In this document: positions 1 through 9,118 of the stretch, piece by piece
How positions within the stretch are numbered: the first letter of the stretch is position 1
Layout: each line of letters starts with the position of its first letter
Source of the DNA: an uncultured Candidatus Saccharibacteria bacterium
GTDB lineage: Bacteria > Patescibacteriota > Saccharimonadia > Saccharimonadales > Saccharimonadaceae
Reading direction: 5' to 3'
Length of the DNA stretch: 29,017 bases
NCBI GenBank assembly: GCA_947427985.1
Contig: CANEKB010000002.1
Location: forward strand, 1 to 29,017
Position numbers and translations under genes: made by a program
The notes under the pieces: model-generated
Database searches by the model: none
What the model saw: the letters and a program-made list of their open reading frames with translations, nothing else
Told to the model about the DNA's origin: nothing

Positions 1-365
1 TACCTTTACTGCTTATTGTAATACTCAAGTTGGTGACACGGCGCTTGGCGCCCCATTTTGGATGTAGCAAGGTTAAAAGAAAGAGACTGTATCGATAGAT
101 CTATAGAATAGAATTGACCTTGCTTCATCCTCCCTTGATTACTCTATGACTAGACAACGGAGGGGAAAGCCAAAGACTCGGGCATTGGAGTCGTTACTTA
201 TTGTGTCTAGACTATTAAAGCTAAGAAAATATGTAGAATTGGGATAAATTTCGTGAGCACTTAGCGACCAACTATAACCAGCCCAACCCTGAAATAATGC
301 ACCTTGCCTTCCCGGGGTTTGTTCACGCACTATGTGCCCGCTGCGGACGAAGACTTATTACTCTC
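1..365. other. Region without a recognisable gene
   Basis: No open frame here has a ribosome binding site or a recognisable product. A 63-codon minus-strand frame (139-330) is open but looks like chance. A GC-rich inverted repeat (GGCGC/GCGCC, near 40-52) is followed by CCCCATTTT and could be a weak terminator of a gene to the left. Inverted CTAGACA/TGTCTAG arms flank about 60 bases near 150-215. I see no tRNA, rRNA, tmRNA or RNase P signature. Confidence 0.4.
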
Positions 366-394
366 TTGATTTTATCTGTCATTCCTCTTATAAT
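366..394 (+). promoter_or_regulatory. Promoter of the rhodanese/thioredoxin/RM operon
   Basis: TTGATT (366-371), a 17-base spacer and a perfect TATAAT (389-394). Transcription should start near 401, at the beginning of the AAAGGAGG ribosome binding site, so the mRNA leader would be only about 12 bases long. Confidence 0.7.
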
Positions 395-412
395 TATTCA
401 AAAGGAGGTCTT

Positions 413-1156
413 ATGAGTGGGAAACATGAAGAAACGAAAACTTTTGGCTTAACGCTAGGTGCAGTCTGCTTAGCTATTATTGTGGTGGCCGGGCTGGTAG
501 CGCTTCTACGACCGAATGATCGTGTCGATTCTTGCGAAAACACTAATCAATCTGCTATACTTTCCGCCATGCCGAAGCCAGAAAAGTCTGAAGGTGTCCG
601 TGGTGAGTTTGGTATTGATAAAAATATCAACGAAACTACAATCGATAATTACCTACATCGTCCTAATGCTGTTTATCGCGACATGCGTATGTTGAAGGAT
701 CCTGGTAATTACGAAGCGATTGGTGGCGATTCGTATCTTTCTGGCTTTGTCGATGGTTTTGAAGCAGTGCCATTGCCTTATATTGTGAACGTTTCGGGTT
801 TGCCGGACGAAGTTGGCGCCACCTACACTGGCAAGACATTGTTCACGCATGACGGTAAAGGAAATTACCATGCGAATTATATCGAGTCGCTTCCGATCCT
901 CGAATCGCTCTTTCCGAAGGACAAAACTATTTTCCTCATGTGTGGCGGCGGCGGTTACGCTGGCATGACGAAAGATATGCTCGTGGCGCTCGGTTGGGAC
1001 TCGGATAAAATCTATAACGTTGGCGGCTATTGGAATTACGAGGGCGAGAATAATGTTGAGGTGAAGACTACTCGTAATGGTCAGACGGTTTACGATTTCT
1101 GGAAAGTCCCCTATCATAATATCGATTTTAATACTCTCCACGAGCAAAAATCGTGA
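413..1156 (+). CDS. Membrane-anchored rhodanese-like protein
   Basis: A 247-residue protein. The start at 413 is chosen because AAAGGAGG lies directly before it; the frame is open further upstream (to 332), but that part precedes the likely transcript start. Residues about 12-34 form one hydrophobic anchor, followed by a polar linker. From about residue 95 the protein resembles a rhodanese fold: a degenerate YRDMR...GF/DG...VPLPYIVN segment and an active-site-like loop FLMCGGGGYAG with Cys177. Rhodaneses carry a persulfide on this cysteine; the substrate here is unknown. It overlaps the next gene by 4 bases (GTGA), and both appear anchored outside the membrane, which suggests a shared sulfur or thiol redox role in the envelope (inference). 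Confidence 0.7.
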   Translation: MSGKHEETKTFGLTLGAVCLAIIVVAGLVALLRPNDRVDSCENTNQSAILSAMPKPEKSEGVRGEFGIDKNINETTIDNYLHRPNAVYRDMRMLKDPGNYEAIGGDSYLSGFVDGFEAVPLPYIVNVSGLPDEVGATYTGKTLFTHDGKGNYHANYIESLPILESLFPKDKTIFLMCGGGGYAGMTKDMLVALGWDSDKIYNVGGYWNYEGENNVEVKTTRNGQTVYDFWKVPYHNIDFNTLHEQKS

Positions 1157-1611
1157 AACGTCGCGTCGCTTTTATCATCCTACTTGCTACGCTCGTAGTC
1201 TGCCTAGCAGTATTTCTGATTTTTCACCAAACCCCGACTTTTCGCCTTAGCCCAGAATACTATGGCGCAGCGAAAATTGAAGATATCGACCTTGAAGACA
1301 TCCGAAGTTTGATATCTGAAAAGAAATCTTTTGCGGTCTTTGCGTACCAGCCTGGTTGCCAGACATCGGCAGCGCTTGGCCAAATTACCCAAGACTTTTC
1401 TGACCAACATTCGCTGAGACTTTATCAAACTAACTTTTCCGACCTGAAAGCTTCTGGACTTGTTTCGAACTTACGCTTCTATCCCACCTTTGTCATTTTT
1501 CGCGATGGCGAAGTAGCAGCTTTTCTCGCGGCCGATTCAGATGAGGATGCAGCGGCCTTTTCTTCGCTTGACGGCTTTACGAAATGGTTTAGCAAGTATG
1601 TCGAGGTCTAG
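1153..1611 (+). CDS. Membrane-anchored thioredoxin-like protein
   Basis: A 152-residue protein starting with GTG, translationally coupled to the rhodanese-like gene by a GTGA overlap. Residues about 4-24 form a signal anchor. The rest fits a thioredoxin fold: a strand (SFAVFAYQ), the motif PGCQTS with one cysteine (Cys69) where thioredoxins have CxxC, and a YPTF segment whose Pro111 matches the cis-proline next to the active site. The resolving cysteine is replaced by serine, so it is better described as a monothiol or accessory protein than as a normal disulfide reductase. The next gene begins 14 bases before its stop, so the three genes are probably one transcript. The fold is recognised from motifs only. 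Confidence 0.65.
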   Translation: MKRRVAFIILLATLVVCLAVFLIFHQTPTFRLSPEYYGAAKIEDIDLEDIRSLISEKKSFAVFAYQPGCQTSAALGQITQDFSDQHSLRLYQTNFSDLKASGLVSNLRFYPTFVIFRDGEVAAFLAADSDEDAAAFSSLDGFTKWFSKYVEV

Positions 1612-4600
1612 TCGCAATTCTCCGCGAAATACCCAGATTTTCACCGAGCGACAAATCGTTGGGCGAATGTGCGAGCTTTGCGAACCTGCGCTTTCGGATA
1701 TAAAAAAGACAGTCTTTGAGCCTAGCTGCGGCAGCGGTAATTTTTTAGTTGAAGTGTTGCATCGTCGTCTGCTTGCAGCGAAGCCTACGCCTTATGATAT
1801 TCTGGTTGCCCTTTCCCATCTCTATGGTATCGACGTTGATGAAAAACTTGTTTTCGAAACACGCCGTCGCTTACGTGCGATTATCCTAGATTTTGCCAGT
1901 TCGCGTCCAGAATTTAGTGATAAGTTCTTTACTCTCGTCGATAAAATTCTCGTCGCGAATATTATTGTCGGCAATCTGCTAAAATCCCCGGAAAAGCTCT
2001 TTTTCTACGATTGGACCATTTCAAAAGATTTAAAACTTGGAGCCGAGCAGCATTCTCTTGCCGATATTATGCTATCTTCGCACCCGCCGAAGATTGTTCC
2101 TCGCCCTGAGCAGAAAACCGCCATTAAGCAAACATATAATTATTGGTTAGATAACCATTCTGGTGGCGATAAAGCCAAGTTTCTTTGGAATGCGAAACCG
2201 CGCTTTGGCAAAACGTTTACGGCCTACCAGTTTGCAAAAACTATCAAGGCTCAGCGCATATTGATCGTTTCGAACCGCCCATCTATTTCCGACTCTTGGC
2301 AGAGCGACTTCTGTCAATTCGTCGCTCCAGTCAGTGACTTCATTTTTGCTTCGGCGAAGGGCAGTGATGTTATTGTGAACGGTCGGAAAACCCATATTTA
2401 CTCTCGCGCCGAGCTCCTGCATAACCCGGAGCTTCTTGCGCGCCCACTCTTTTTCTTCATTTCGCTACAGGACCTGAAAGGGAAAAACCAGAGCGGTGAT
2501 TTTAAAGCTAAGAACCAGTGGATTTTCCGCGTAAAGAAACCTTGGGATTTGCTTATCGTCGACGAAAGTCATGATGGAGTTAATACGGAGAAAACTCGTC
2601 AGGCCCTTGCTAAGATTAAAGCGGATTTTACGTTACACCTTTCCGGTACACCTTTTCGCGCTTTAACAACTCATGAGTTTTCTAAAAATCAAATCTATAA
2701 CTGGACTTATCTCGATGAGCAGCGCATGAAGTCTAACTTCTCGGGCGAAAGTTCCAATAATCCCTACGAAATTTTACCTCAATTAAAGCTGTACACTTAT
2801 CAGCTTCGTGATTATTTTGGCAAAGACTTTAATCCTCAGATCTCAAACTCGAATGAGCTTTTCCGCGTGAAGGGTGGTAAGTTTCTGCACGAAACTCTTG
2901 TGCGCCGCTGGCTAGATCTACTTTCGGCTGAGAAATCTGATAATGAACTTTCGTATAGTCTGCCGTTTACTACGGAGCAGAATCGTCAATATTTTCGTCA
3001 TACCTTTTGGTTACTTAGTCATATTGACGAGTGCCGTGCGCTGGCAAATTTATTGCGTAATCATCCGTTTTTTCATGATTACGAAGTTGTTGTTGTGGCG
3101 GGGAAGGACGATGCTGGGCCGAACGATTCTGCCCGGGCTTTAGCTCATGTCCGTCGTGCGATCGGCTCTGAGCCACTGCGTAGCCGCACTATTACACTTT
3201 CTTGTGGCCGTCTCACTACCGGAATTACTGTGCCAGAATGGACTGCGGTTTTGATGCTGGGAGTGACTAGCAATCTGGCCAAGATTAGCTCGGCGCAATA
3301 TCTCCAGGCAGCGTTCCGTGCACAAAACCCTTGGCAAGCCGACGGCTTTATGAAAAAATCTGCCTATATTTTCGACTGGTCTTCCGATCGCGCTATGCTT
3401 GCCGTGCGCGATTATGCCGTGAATCTTTGTAATAACTCTGCTAACGATATCGCCGCGACTTTAGCCCTGCTCAAATATTTACCTATCTACGCTTCATCGC
3501 CTAATGGCGAAATGGTTCCGCTCTCGGCTGAGCAAATCGTAACTCTGCCGGCCCAACTCGCTGCTCAAGAAATCGTTGATGGTGGATTTGTCTCCTCGGA
3601 CAAACTTTTTCGCCTCGATAGCATTGCTGCGCTTTCGCCCGGCGCGCACCGCGTATTGAACAAGATTTACGCTCTGAGGAAGCATGGTTTTGAATCTACC
3701 CCGCAACCATTTATGGAAGCCGTGCCATCCACTACCGGACCAAATGTTTTAAAGAAAAAAGACCATCGCCGCAGTCATAAGAAGAAAATTGAAGAAAGTT
3801 GTCGTGAGAAACTACGTGGCTTTACTTCGACAATCCCGCTCCTACTCCATCTCTATGGCATGCCCAGTCAGGACCTCCGACAGCTAGTTGAAGCTGCTTC
3901 GGATGATACTTTTTCCAAGCTAACTGGTATTTCTAAGGCTGATTTTCGAGTTCTGGCGAAAGAAAATTTCTTTGACGAAGCAAACTGTTCTGCCGCGATT
4001 GCTGAGTTTATGGCGCGCGAAGAGTCGCTTGCAAATTACTGCAATCTCTCAGCTTTTCAGACAATTTTTGACTACATTCCGCCACAACGTCAGTATGTTT
4101 TTACTCCACTTTTAATAGTTGAGCGAATGCTGGATTATCTTGAAGCGCAGCGTCCCGATGTTTTTCATTCGCCGGATTCTACTTTTCTCGATCTCTGTTC
4201 GAAGGGTGGGATTTTCTCTGCTGCTCTTGCGTATCGACTTTTTCGAAATCTGCGCCCATCATTTTCGTCAGACCATGATTGTCTACTACATATCTTTACG
4301 CATCAAATCTATGCTTGGTCGCCGGATGCTGTTACTTGCGAAGTTACGCTCCGCACTATTCTGAGTTTTACGCGTTTTGATAAGAATTTTTTCTCCGATT
4401 CTGAATTAAAAGAAATCATAAATCACTTCGTTGTCTATAATCCGTCTGATGGTAAAAGTATGATAAACTATGTAAAAGTATTGCAGAAAAATGCAGAATT
4501 TTGGGAAGATGATGTGAAATTCGATGTTATTATTGGTAATCCGCCATACCAATCTGGTCGGCGTCAAGTTTATGCTGATTTTTACCGCATGGCGGCCGAT

Positions 4601-5545
4601 CTTAATCCAGAATTACTTTGCTTAATTTTCCCGCTTGGTTGGCAGAAGGTCACGAATACGAACGGTCTAAAACAACTTAATAATATTGAGTATAAACGTG
4701 ATCCGCATTTAGTTCTAATCGATAACTACTATGAAAATGATAATCGTCGCATTTTCCCAGAAATTGGCACCGGCGGTGTAAACATTGTTTTACGCGACAA
4801 TAAGTACGATAACCATGGACAAATTCGTAAATTTGAATACGGTAAGGAAGCCAGCTCAGTCGTCCTGCCGGTTGAGACGCGCGAAGTCGAGAAGCCAGCC
4901 GAGCTTGATTGCTTGCGTAGTTTAGCTAATTACAAAAGCATTTCTTCACTCGGCTCGGCGCGCCGTCCATATGGTTTTTGTGCAGAGCCTCTGCGTCGCC
5001 CGTGGAAATACCAGCTTTCGTTAGAAGATAACCCGCAAGAACCTGATGACGTACGCCTTTTTGGCCTTTTCTCAAATGGAGAACGCGGTTATAAATACAT
5101 TCCGCGTAAGAGCCTGCCAAAGTCTAGCTCTAATCTCGACGCCTATAAACTTTTTGTACCAAAAGCCTGGGGAAACATGTCGCGTAGCATCGGTCTTGGC
5201 GGGTCATATTCAAACATTTGTGTAGCACGTCCAGGAGATGTTTGCGCCGAAACCTTTATTGAGTTTGGCCCTTTTACCAATCAAGATGATGCCTTTTTGA
5301 TGGCGAAGTATTTCATGACTAAATTTTTCCGAGCATGTCTTTTTCTTGCTAAGACCTCTCAGAATACCGCTCGTGATAAGTACTGTTATGTTCCTCTTCT
5401 AGATTTCGGGCTAGATTTTTGGCAAAAAGAAATTGCCAAAATTGACGAAAGCCTTTTTGAGCAATTCCAGATCCCGGTTGTTAGCCGCGATTTTATTCGG
5501 CAGAACTTCCAAGACCGTAGTGAGGAAAATATTACGATCTTGTAG
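1598..5545 (+). CDS. Methyltransferase-helicase-Eco57I-type methyltransferase fusion (restriction-modification)
   Basis: A 1315-residue protein. ATG 1598 is preferred over the open frame from 1541 because family similarity (TQIFTERQIVGRM) starts just after it. Modules in order: (1) an N-terminal adenine-methyltransferase-like piece with SAM motif I EPSCGSGNF (about 41-49) but no catalytic NPPY; (2) an SF2 helicase with a Walker A-like KPRFGKT (about 199-205), DESH (322-325), SGTP (about 349) and a motif VI-like QAAFRAQNP (about 570); (3) a second methyltransferase with a degenerate motif I (LDLCSKGGIF, about 864) and an intact NPPY (981-984); (4) a C-terminal target-recognition-like region (CVARPGDVCAETF). 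I see no PD-(D/E)xK or HNH nuclease and no neighbouring nuclease gene. It could be a single-chain restriction-modification enzyme or a modification/anti-phage factor. It overlaps the thioredoxin-like gene by 14 bases. Confidence 0.75.
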   Translation: MSRSSRNSPRNTQIFTERQIVGRMCELCEPALSDIKKTVFEPSCGSGNFLVEVLHRRLLAAKPTPYDILVALSHLYGIDVDEKLVFETRRRLRAIILDFASSRPEFSDKFFTLVDKILVANIIVGNLLKSPEKLFFYDWTISKDLKLGAEQHSLADIMLSSHPPKIVPRPEQKTAIKQTYNYWLDNHSGGDKAKFLWNAKPRFGKTFTAYQFAKTIKAQRILIVSNRPSISDSWQSDFCQFVAPVSDFIFASAKGSDVIVNGRKTHIYSRAELLHNPELLARPLFFFISLQDLKGKNQSGDFKAKNQWIFRVKKPWDLLIVDESHDGVNTEKTRQALAKIKADFTLHLSGTPFRALTTHEFSKNQIYNWTYLDEQRMKSNFSGESSNNPYEILPQLKLYTYQLRDYFGKDFNPQISNSNELFRVKGGKFLHETLVRRWLDLLSAEKSDNELSYSLPFTTEQNRQYFRHTFWLLSHIDECRALANLLRNHPFFHDYEVVVVAGKDDAGPNDSARALAHVRRAIGSEPLRSRTITLSCGRLTTGITVPEWTAVLMLGVTSNLAKISSAQYLQAAFRAQNPWQADGFMKKSAYIFDWSSDRAMLAVRDYAVNLCNNSANDIAATLALLKYLPIYASSPNGEMVPLSAEQIVTLPAQLAAQEIVDGGFVSSDKLFRLDSIAALSPGAHRVLNKIYALRKHGFESTPQPFMEAVPSTTGPNVLKKKDHRRSHKKKIEESCREKLRGFTSTIPLLLHLYGMPSQDLRQLVEAASDDTFSKLTGISKADFRVLAKENFFDEANCSAAIAEFMAREESLANYCNLSAFQTIFDYIPPQRQYVFTPLLIVERMLDYLEAQRPDVFHSPDSTFLDLCSKGGIFSAALAYRLFRNLRPSFSSDHDCLLHIFTHQIYAWSPDAVTCEVTLRTILSFTRFDKNFFSDSELKEIINHFVVYNPSDGKSMINYVKVLQKNAEFWEDDVKFDVIIGNPPYQSGRRQVYADFYRMAADLNPELLCLIFPLGWQKVTNTNGLKQLNNIEYKRDPHLVLIDNYYENDNRRIFPEIGTGGVNIVLRDNKYDNHGQIRKFEYGKEASSVVLPVETREVEKPAELDCLRSLANYKSISSLGSARRPYGFCAEPLRRPWKYQLSLEDNPQEPDDVRLFGLFSNGERGYKYIPRKSLPKSSSNLDAYKLFVPKAWGNMSRSIGLGGSYSNICVARPGDVCAETFIEFGPFTNQDDAFLMAKYFMTKFFRACLFLAKTSQNTARDKYCYVPLLDFGLDFWQKEIAKIDESLFEQFQIPVVSRDFIRQNFQDRSEENITIL

Positions 5546-5564
5546 CTTTACTATTGACCTCTCA

Positions 5565-5584
5565 AAAAACACCACTATTCGTGG
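5565..5584 (-). terminator. Likely terminator of tRNA-Arg(CCG)
   Basis: Read on the minus strand, a short CCAC/GTGG hairpin with a five-base loop is followed by TG and six Ts, about 20 bases past the tRNA 3' end. The stem is short but the T-run is clear. Confidence 0.45.
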
Positions 5585-5602
5585 AGCTTAAGGACAGAAA
5601 CT

Positions 5603-5679
5603 TGGTACACTCGACACGATTCGAACGTGCGACCTTTGGTACCGGAAACCAACGCTCTATCCAGCTGAGCTACGAGTGC
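5603..5679 (-). tRNA. tRNA-Arg (anticodon CCG)
   Basis: The 77-base cloverleaf is complete: a 7-bp acceptor stem with a G1-U72 wobble, D stem GCTC/GAGC, anticodon stem TTGGT/ACCAA closing a TTCCGGT loop (anticodon CCG at 34-36), a five-base variable loop, a T arm with TTCGAAT, and an encoded 3' CCA (5603-5605). It reads CGG codons. It has its own promoter immediately upstream and sits between the convergent ends of the RM operon and the exporter operon. Confidence 0.95.
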
Positions 5680-5687
5680 ATGAATGC

Positions 5688-5716
5688 ATTATACCACAGG
5701 TCCCCCTGTTAGGCAA
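5688..5716 (-). promoter_or_regulatory. Promoter of tRNA-Arg(CCG), extended -10
   Basis: On the minus strand: TTGCCT (5711-5716), 17 bases, then TATAAT (5688-5693) preceded by TGG, giving the extended -10 TGGTATAAT. Transcription would start about 7 bases later, near the tRNA 5' end. The -35 overlaps the T-tract of the preceding terminator. The plus-strand 10-mer ATTATACCAC here is identical to the start of the CRISPR repeat. Confidence 0.75.
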
Positions 5717-5742
5717 AACTGCCCGCATCGCTACGGGCAGTT
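5717..5742 (-). terminator. Terminator of the exporter operon
   Basis: A 9-bp perfect hairpin AACTGCCCG/CGGGCAGTT with an 8-base loop (stem 5717-5725 and 5734-5742). On the minus strand it is followed by TTTTGCC. It lies 18 bases past the stop of the gene at 5760. Confidence 0.65.
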
Positions 5743-5759
5743 CCTCCTGGCTATCTTAG

Positions 5760-7256
5760 CTACTTAGCTTTCCTCCCCTCGATCATGAGAACGAATTTTG
5801 TTTCACTTTTAACGCCGTCGGCTTTGCCGGAGAAGTTATCGTATTGGTCAGCAAGCTGAGTTAGGCGCTTGGCCTTGTCGGCAGTGCTACGCAGCTGCCC
5901 ATTGACGAAACTATTTAGGGTCTGGACGCCTTCTTTATCAAATTTTTCCATCCCTGCACAGAGCTCATCCGCTCCATTCAAAACTTGGTCAATTCCGCCC
6001 ACAATCGCATCAAACGGAGCTAGGAGTAGAGCTCCAGTTTTTTCGCCAACAACTCCAGCCAACTGCGTCGCAACGCTTTCGGCCGTAGCGGCGGCAGTCG
6101 TCATGGCTACCTGTGTCGCCAGCTCCATTGAGCTCTGTGCGAGGGTTGTTTTTACCTTAGCGAGAAGCTGCTCCTGGAATTTTACAGTCATCTCTGCTGG
6201 ACACGTACTGTACTGCGCCTTGCACATTTGTTCCGCTTCAAGTTTTAACGCATCGAGCAAAACCTCGTTATTCGCAAGTTGTTGCTCCAGCATCGCATTG
6301 ATCGTAGGAGCCTGTGTTTTTACGCTTTCCTGCGCCGCGGCGCTGGCCTGAATTTTAATTCCAGCAATAGTGGCTTCGTCGAGCAACCCACCTACGCCCT
6401 GCACCTGATCACGCGCTTTAGCCACGGCTGTGCGCAACTCAAGAATCCCTGCGCGCAAAGCCCGGGCGCCAGTGACTAGATCCTGGCTACCTTGCGACAT
6501 TTTCTCAGCATCGGCATAAAGTCCTTCTAGCTCGTCGAAGATCTTTAAGTCTGCGCTATCAAGCAGTTTCGGCGTTACAACTGAATAGATGTCGCCAAGC
6601 TCAAAGTTCGTAGTTTCAAAACTAATTACTACTTTATCGGTATCTTTCAATTCTTTTAGACCAAGGCTTTCGTATAAACCCGGCGCAGCGACAGCAGCAA
6701 TAGCAATATTGCGACCATTGCTAGTAATCTTACCATTCGTTACGTTAATGTTGGAAACTTTAGTCTCATCTAGGGTTGTCGCTACAGCGACTACAAACGG
6801 CGTCCAAAGGTTCCCGTTTTTTGCATGGTTAATGTATTCAAGCTGAATTTCGACCTGACCAGACTTACCCAGGATTTCATCTAGCTCCTTGACTTCGCCA
6901 TTTAACTTGTAAACTACCTTCATCGTCACTGGTAGTTCCTGATCAGACTCGCCGCGATAGTAGATATCTTTTCCAGCTGCTCTCCAAGTCAGCTCCGGTC
7001 CGTTTACCGACCAGCTTTCAAAACCATTTAGGTTTTCAATTTTACTAAGGCTACTAAGATCAGTTAACTCTTCCGTTTTTCCATCATTGATTAAATGCTT
7101 AGTTACAGAAACATATTTCTGATCACCATTTGTCTGCAGCTTCGCATAGACGGTTTCATCCTGCGTCATTGCATAAACATTGTAGGGTATCGTAGACGAT
7201 AATATTGTAATTCCAGCTACTGATGCGTATAGTAAATTCTTTGTTAACTTTTTCAT
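5760..7256 (-). CDS. Exported coiled-coil partner of the MMPL exporter
   Basis: A 498-residue protein. ATG 7256 is chosen because AAAAGGAG lies just upstream and a signal peptide follows (MKKLTKNLLYASVAGITILS..., cut likely near the YAM at about 27-29). The N-terminal half is beta-rich with no family I can name. The C-terminal half (about 260-490) is helical, rich in Ala, Gln, Leu and Gly, with spaced L..G repeats (LVTGARALRAGILELRTAV) typical of secreted coiled-coil proteins encoded beside MMPL exporters in Gram-positive bacteria. The ending FSGKADGVKSETKFVLMIEG resembles the usual end of that family, but the C-terminal membrane segment often found there is absent. It starts 11 bases after the exporter stop and shares its operon, so a structural role with the pump is likely (inference). 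Confidence 0.65.
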   Translation of the reverse strand: MKKLTKNLLYASVAGITILSSTIPYNVYAMTQDETVYAKLQTNGDQKYVSVTKHLINDGKTEELTDLSSLSKIENLNGFESWSVNGPELTWRAAGKDIYYRGESDQELPVTMKVVYKLNGEVKELDEILGKSGQVEIQLEYINHAKNGNLWTPFVVAVATTLDETKVSNINVTNGKITSNGRNIAIAAVAAPGLYESLGLKELKDTDKVVISFETTNFELGDIYSVVTPKLLDSADLKIFDELEGLYADAEKMSQGSQDLVTGARALRAGILELRTAVAKARDQVQGVGGLLDEATIAGIKIQASAAAQESVKTQAPTINAMLEQQLANNEVLLDALKLEAEQMCKAQYSTCPAEMTVKFQEQLLAKVKTTLAQSSMELATQVAMTTAAATAESVATQLAGVVGEKTGALLLAPFDAIVGGIDQVLNGADELCAGMEKFDKEGVQTLNSFVNGQLRSTADKAKRLTQLADQYDNFSGKADGVKSETKFVLMIEGRKAK

Positions 7257-7267
7257 AAAGCTCCTTT

Positions 7268-9118
7268 TTAATTTTCTTCTTTTAAACCTAAAGTCGTTTT
7301 TCGAATTAGCCCGTCGCAACCAACTAACAGTGCTGGAACTACCGTTACTACAACCACCATGCTTACGATGGCCCCACGTGCAATAAGCGTGCATAATGAT
7401 CCGATCATGTCAATTTGCGAAAATAGTCCAACACCGATTGTTGCCGCGAAGAAACACATTGCGCTAACGAAAACCGATTGTATAGAAGCGGCCAAAGCGT
7501 TTTTCGCGGCTTGAACCTTTTCTACTCTATTCTTACGTTCCTCAAGGTATTTAGTCGTTAGTAGAATTGCATAATCGATGGTTGCACCAAGTTGAATTGT
7601 GCCGATCACAATTGAAGCAATGAATGGAATTTCCGTGCCGGTCAAGAATGCTATACCCATGTTTAAGAAAATCGCAAACTCGATCGCCGCCATTAATAAC
7701 ACTGGTAGGGAAATTGATTTCAGCACTGCCGCCATGATAATAAAAATCACAGCAATCGACGTTATATTAACACTTGCAAAATCGCGGTCGGCAATTTCCA
7801 CCAAATCTTTCATGAGCGGACCCTCTCCAGCGACGATTGCACCCGCGTCATATTTGTCAGCAATCTGGTTCACTTTATCGATTTGCAAGTTCAATTCATC
7901 CGAAGCAATACTATAATTCGACAAAATTAACGTCGCCGACCAATCTTCCGCTTCAAAGATTTCGCGCACATTATTACTAAGCATTTCTTGCGACAGGCCA
8001 TAGCCTTCTAGAATGTTTGGATTCAACACGGCGTCTACACCATCCAACTTGGCAATTTCGTTAGCCATTTCTTGCTGCTCGGCCGAACTCAGCGACGACT
8101 TCGTCAACACAATCATCTGTGACTCCATGCCATAGTCTTCACGAAGCGTGGTCATCGCTTTTGTGTATTCATAGTCTTCCGGGATTGAGGAATCTAACTT
8201 GTAGTAGACCTCGACTTTGTTATAAATTACGAATGCCGGAATGAGTAAAACCAGAAACACGGCTAAGATCGCTTTACGGTATTTGATAATCCAGTTTTTG
8301 AGACCGGTGAATTTTGGCAAAAGCTCGCGGTGTCGTGTTCTGTCGACTGCCTTATCGCAGACGAGTAGCAAAGCTGGAAAGAGCGTCATAGCCACCACCA
8401 AACCGAGCAATACACCCTTCGCCATCACGATACCAATGTCGGTACCTAAAGTCAGGCTCATCGTGCAGAGCGCTAGAAAACCCGCAAAAGTCGTCAGCGA
8501 ACTCCCTAATACTGAACTGGCTGTTTCGCGAATTGCTTGCGACATCGCAGCAAGATGATCGTTCTTCGTTTTCTTGGCAGCTTCATATTTATGATAAAGA
8601 AAGATGGAGAAGTCCATAGTCACACCAAGTTGCAATACTGCGCTAATTGCCTGAGTAATATAAGAAATCTCTCCGAGAAAGAAAGTTGTCCCCATATTGA
8701 AGACTAGAGCTAGCCCGATGCTACCCAGCATTAAGAATGGTACTAGGAAAGAATCTAATGATAGCAAAAGTACTACCAGTGAAAGCGCTACGGCAATTGA
8801 TACATAAAGCAATGTTTCACTCTTAAATAAATTTTTAGTATCTAGCACCATCGCGCTCATTCCGCCGAGCAGACAACGGTTATTAGCTATAGTGCGTATT
8901 TCCTCTACGGCAGCAATTGTCTGTTCATCGCTAGTGCCGTTTGCAAAAGTAATGAACATAAGTTGCGTTCCTTCATGTGTCATTTTTTCGCGCACAGTGC
9001 TTGGCAGGAAATCAATCGGAATTGCTGTACCGGTCAGGTCCGCCAGACTCAATACTTGATTAACGCTTTCAATACTGCGGATTTCCTCTTCAAGCTTCAT
9101 GAGTTCTTTTGGCGGCAT
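7268..9118 (-). CDS. MMPL/RND-family exporter, main part (frameshifted from its N-terminus)
   Basis: This 616-codon frame carries most of an MMPL-type exporter: two repeats of a periplasmic loop followed by a membrane bundle. The paired membrane motifs QLGVTMDFSIFLYHKY and QLGATIDYAILLTTKY carry the Asp expected for proton coupling in this superfamily. The first transmembrane helix and loop start are in the frame 9090-9335. The sequence ...AVVED joins directly to MPPKELMKLEEE if one base is removed in GAGGACAATGCC around 9116-9119. The substrate is unknown; relatives move lipids, peptides or drugs. The frame could restart at ATG 9118, be shifted, or reflect a sequencing error. The joined protein would be about 688 residues, normal for the family. 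Confidence 0.8.
   Translation of the reverse strand: MPPKELMKLEEEIRSIESVNQVLSLADLTGTAIPIDFLPSTVREKMTHEGTQLMFITFANGTSDEQTIAAVEEIRTIANNRCLLGGMSAMVLDTKNLFKSETLLYVSIAVALSLVVLLLSLDSFLVPFLMLGSIGLALVFNMGTTFFLGEISYITQAISAVLQLGVTMDFSIFLYHKYEAAKKTKNDHLAAMSQAIRETASSVLGSSLTTFAGFLALCTMSLTLGTDIGIVMAKGVLLGLVVAMTLFPALLLVCDKAVDRTRHRELLPKFTGLKNWIIKYRKAILAVFLVLLIPAFVIYNKVEVYYKLDSSIPEDYEYTKAMTTLREDYGMESQMIVLTKSSLSSAEQQEMANEIAKLDGVDAVLNPNILEGYGLSQEMLSNNVREIFEAEDWSATLILSNYSIASDELNLQIDKVNQIADKYDAGAIVAGEGPLMKDLVEIADRDFASVNITSIAVIFIIMAAVLKSISLPVLLMAAIEFAIFLNMGIAFLTGTEIPFIASIVIGTIQLGATIDYAILLTTKYLEERKNRVEKVQAAKNALAASIQSVFVSAMCFFAATIGVGLFSQIDMIGSLCTLIARGAIVSMVVVVTVVPALLVGCDGLIRKTTLGLKEEN

Noticed and set aside
653..1147. 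Long minus-strand open frame (164 codons) inside the rhodanese-like gene
   Set aside because: It is antisense to a gene with a clear promoter and ribosome binding site, and its peptide resembles no protein.
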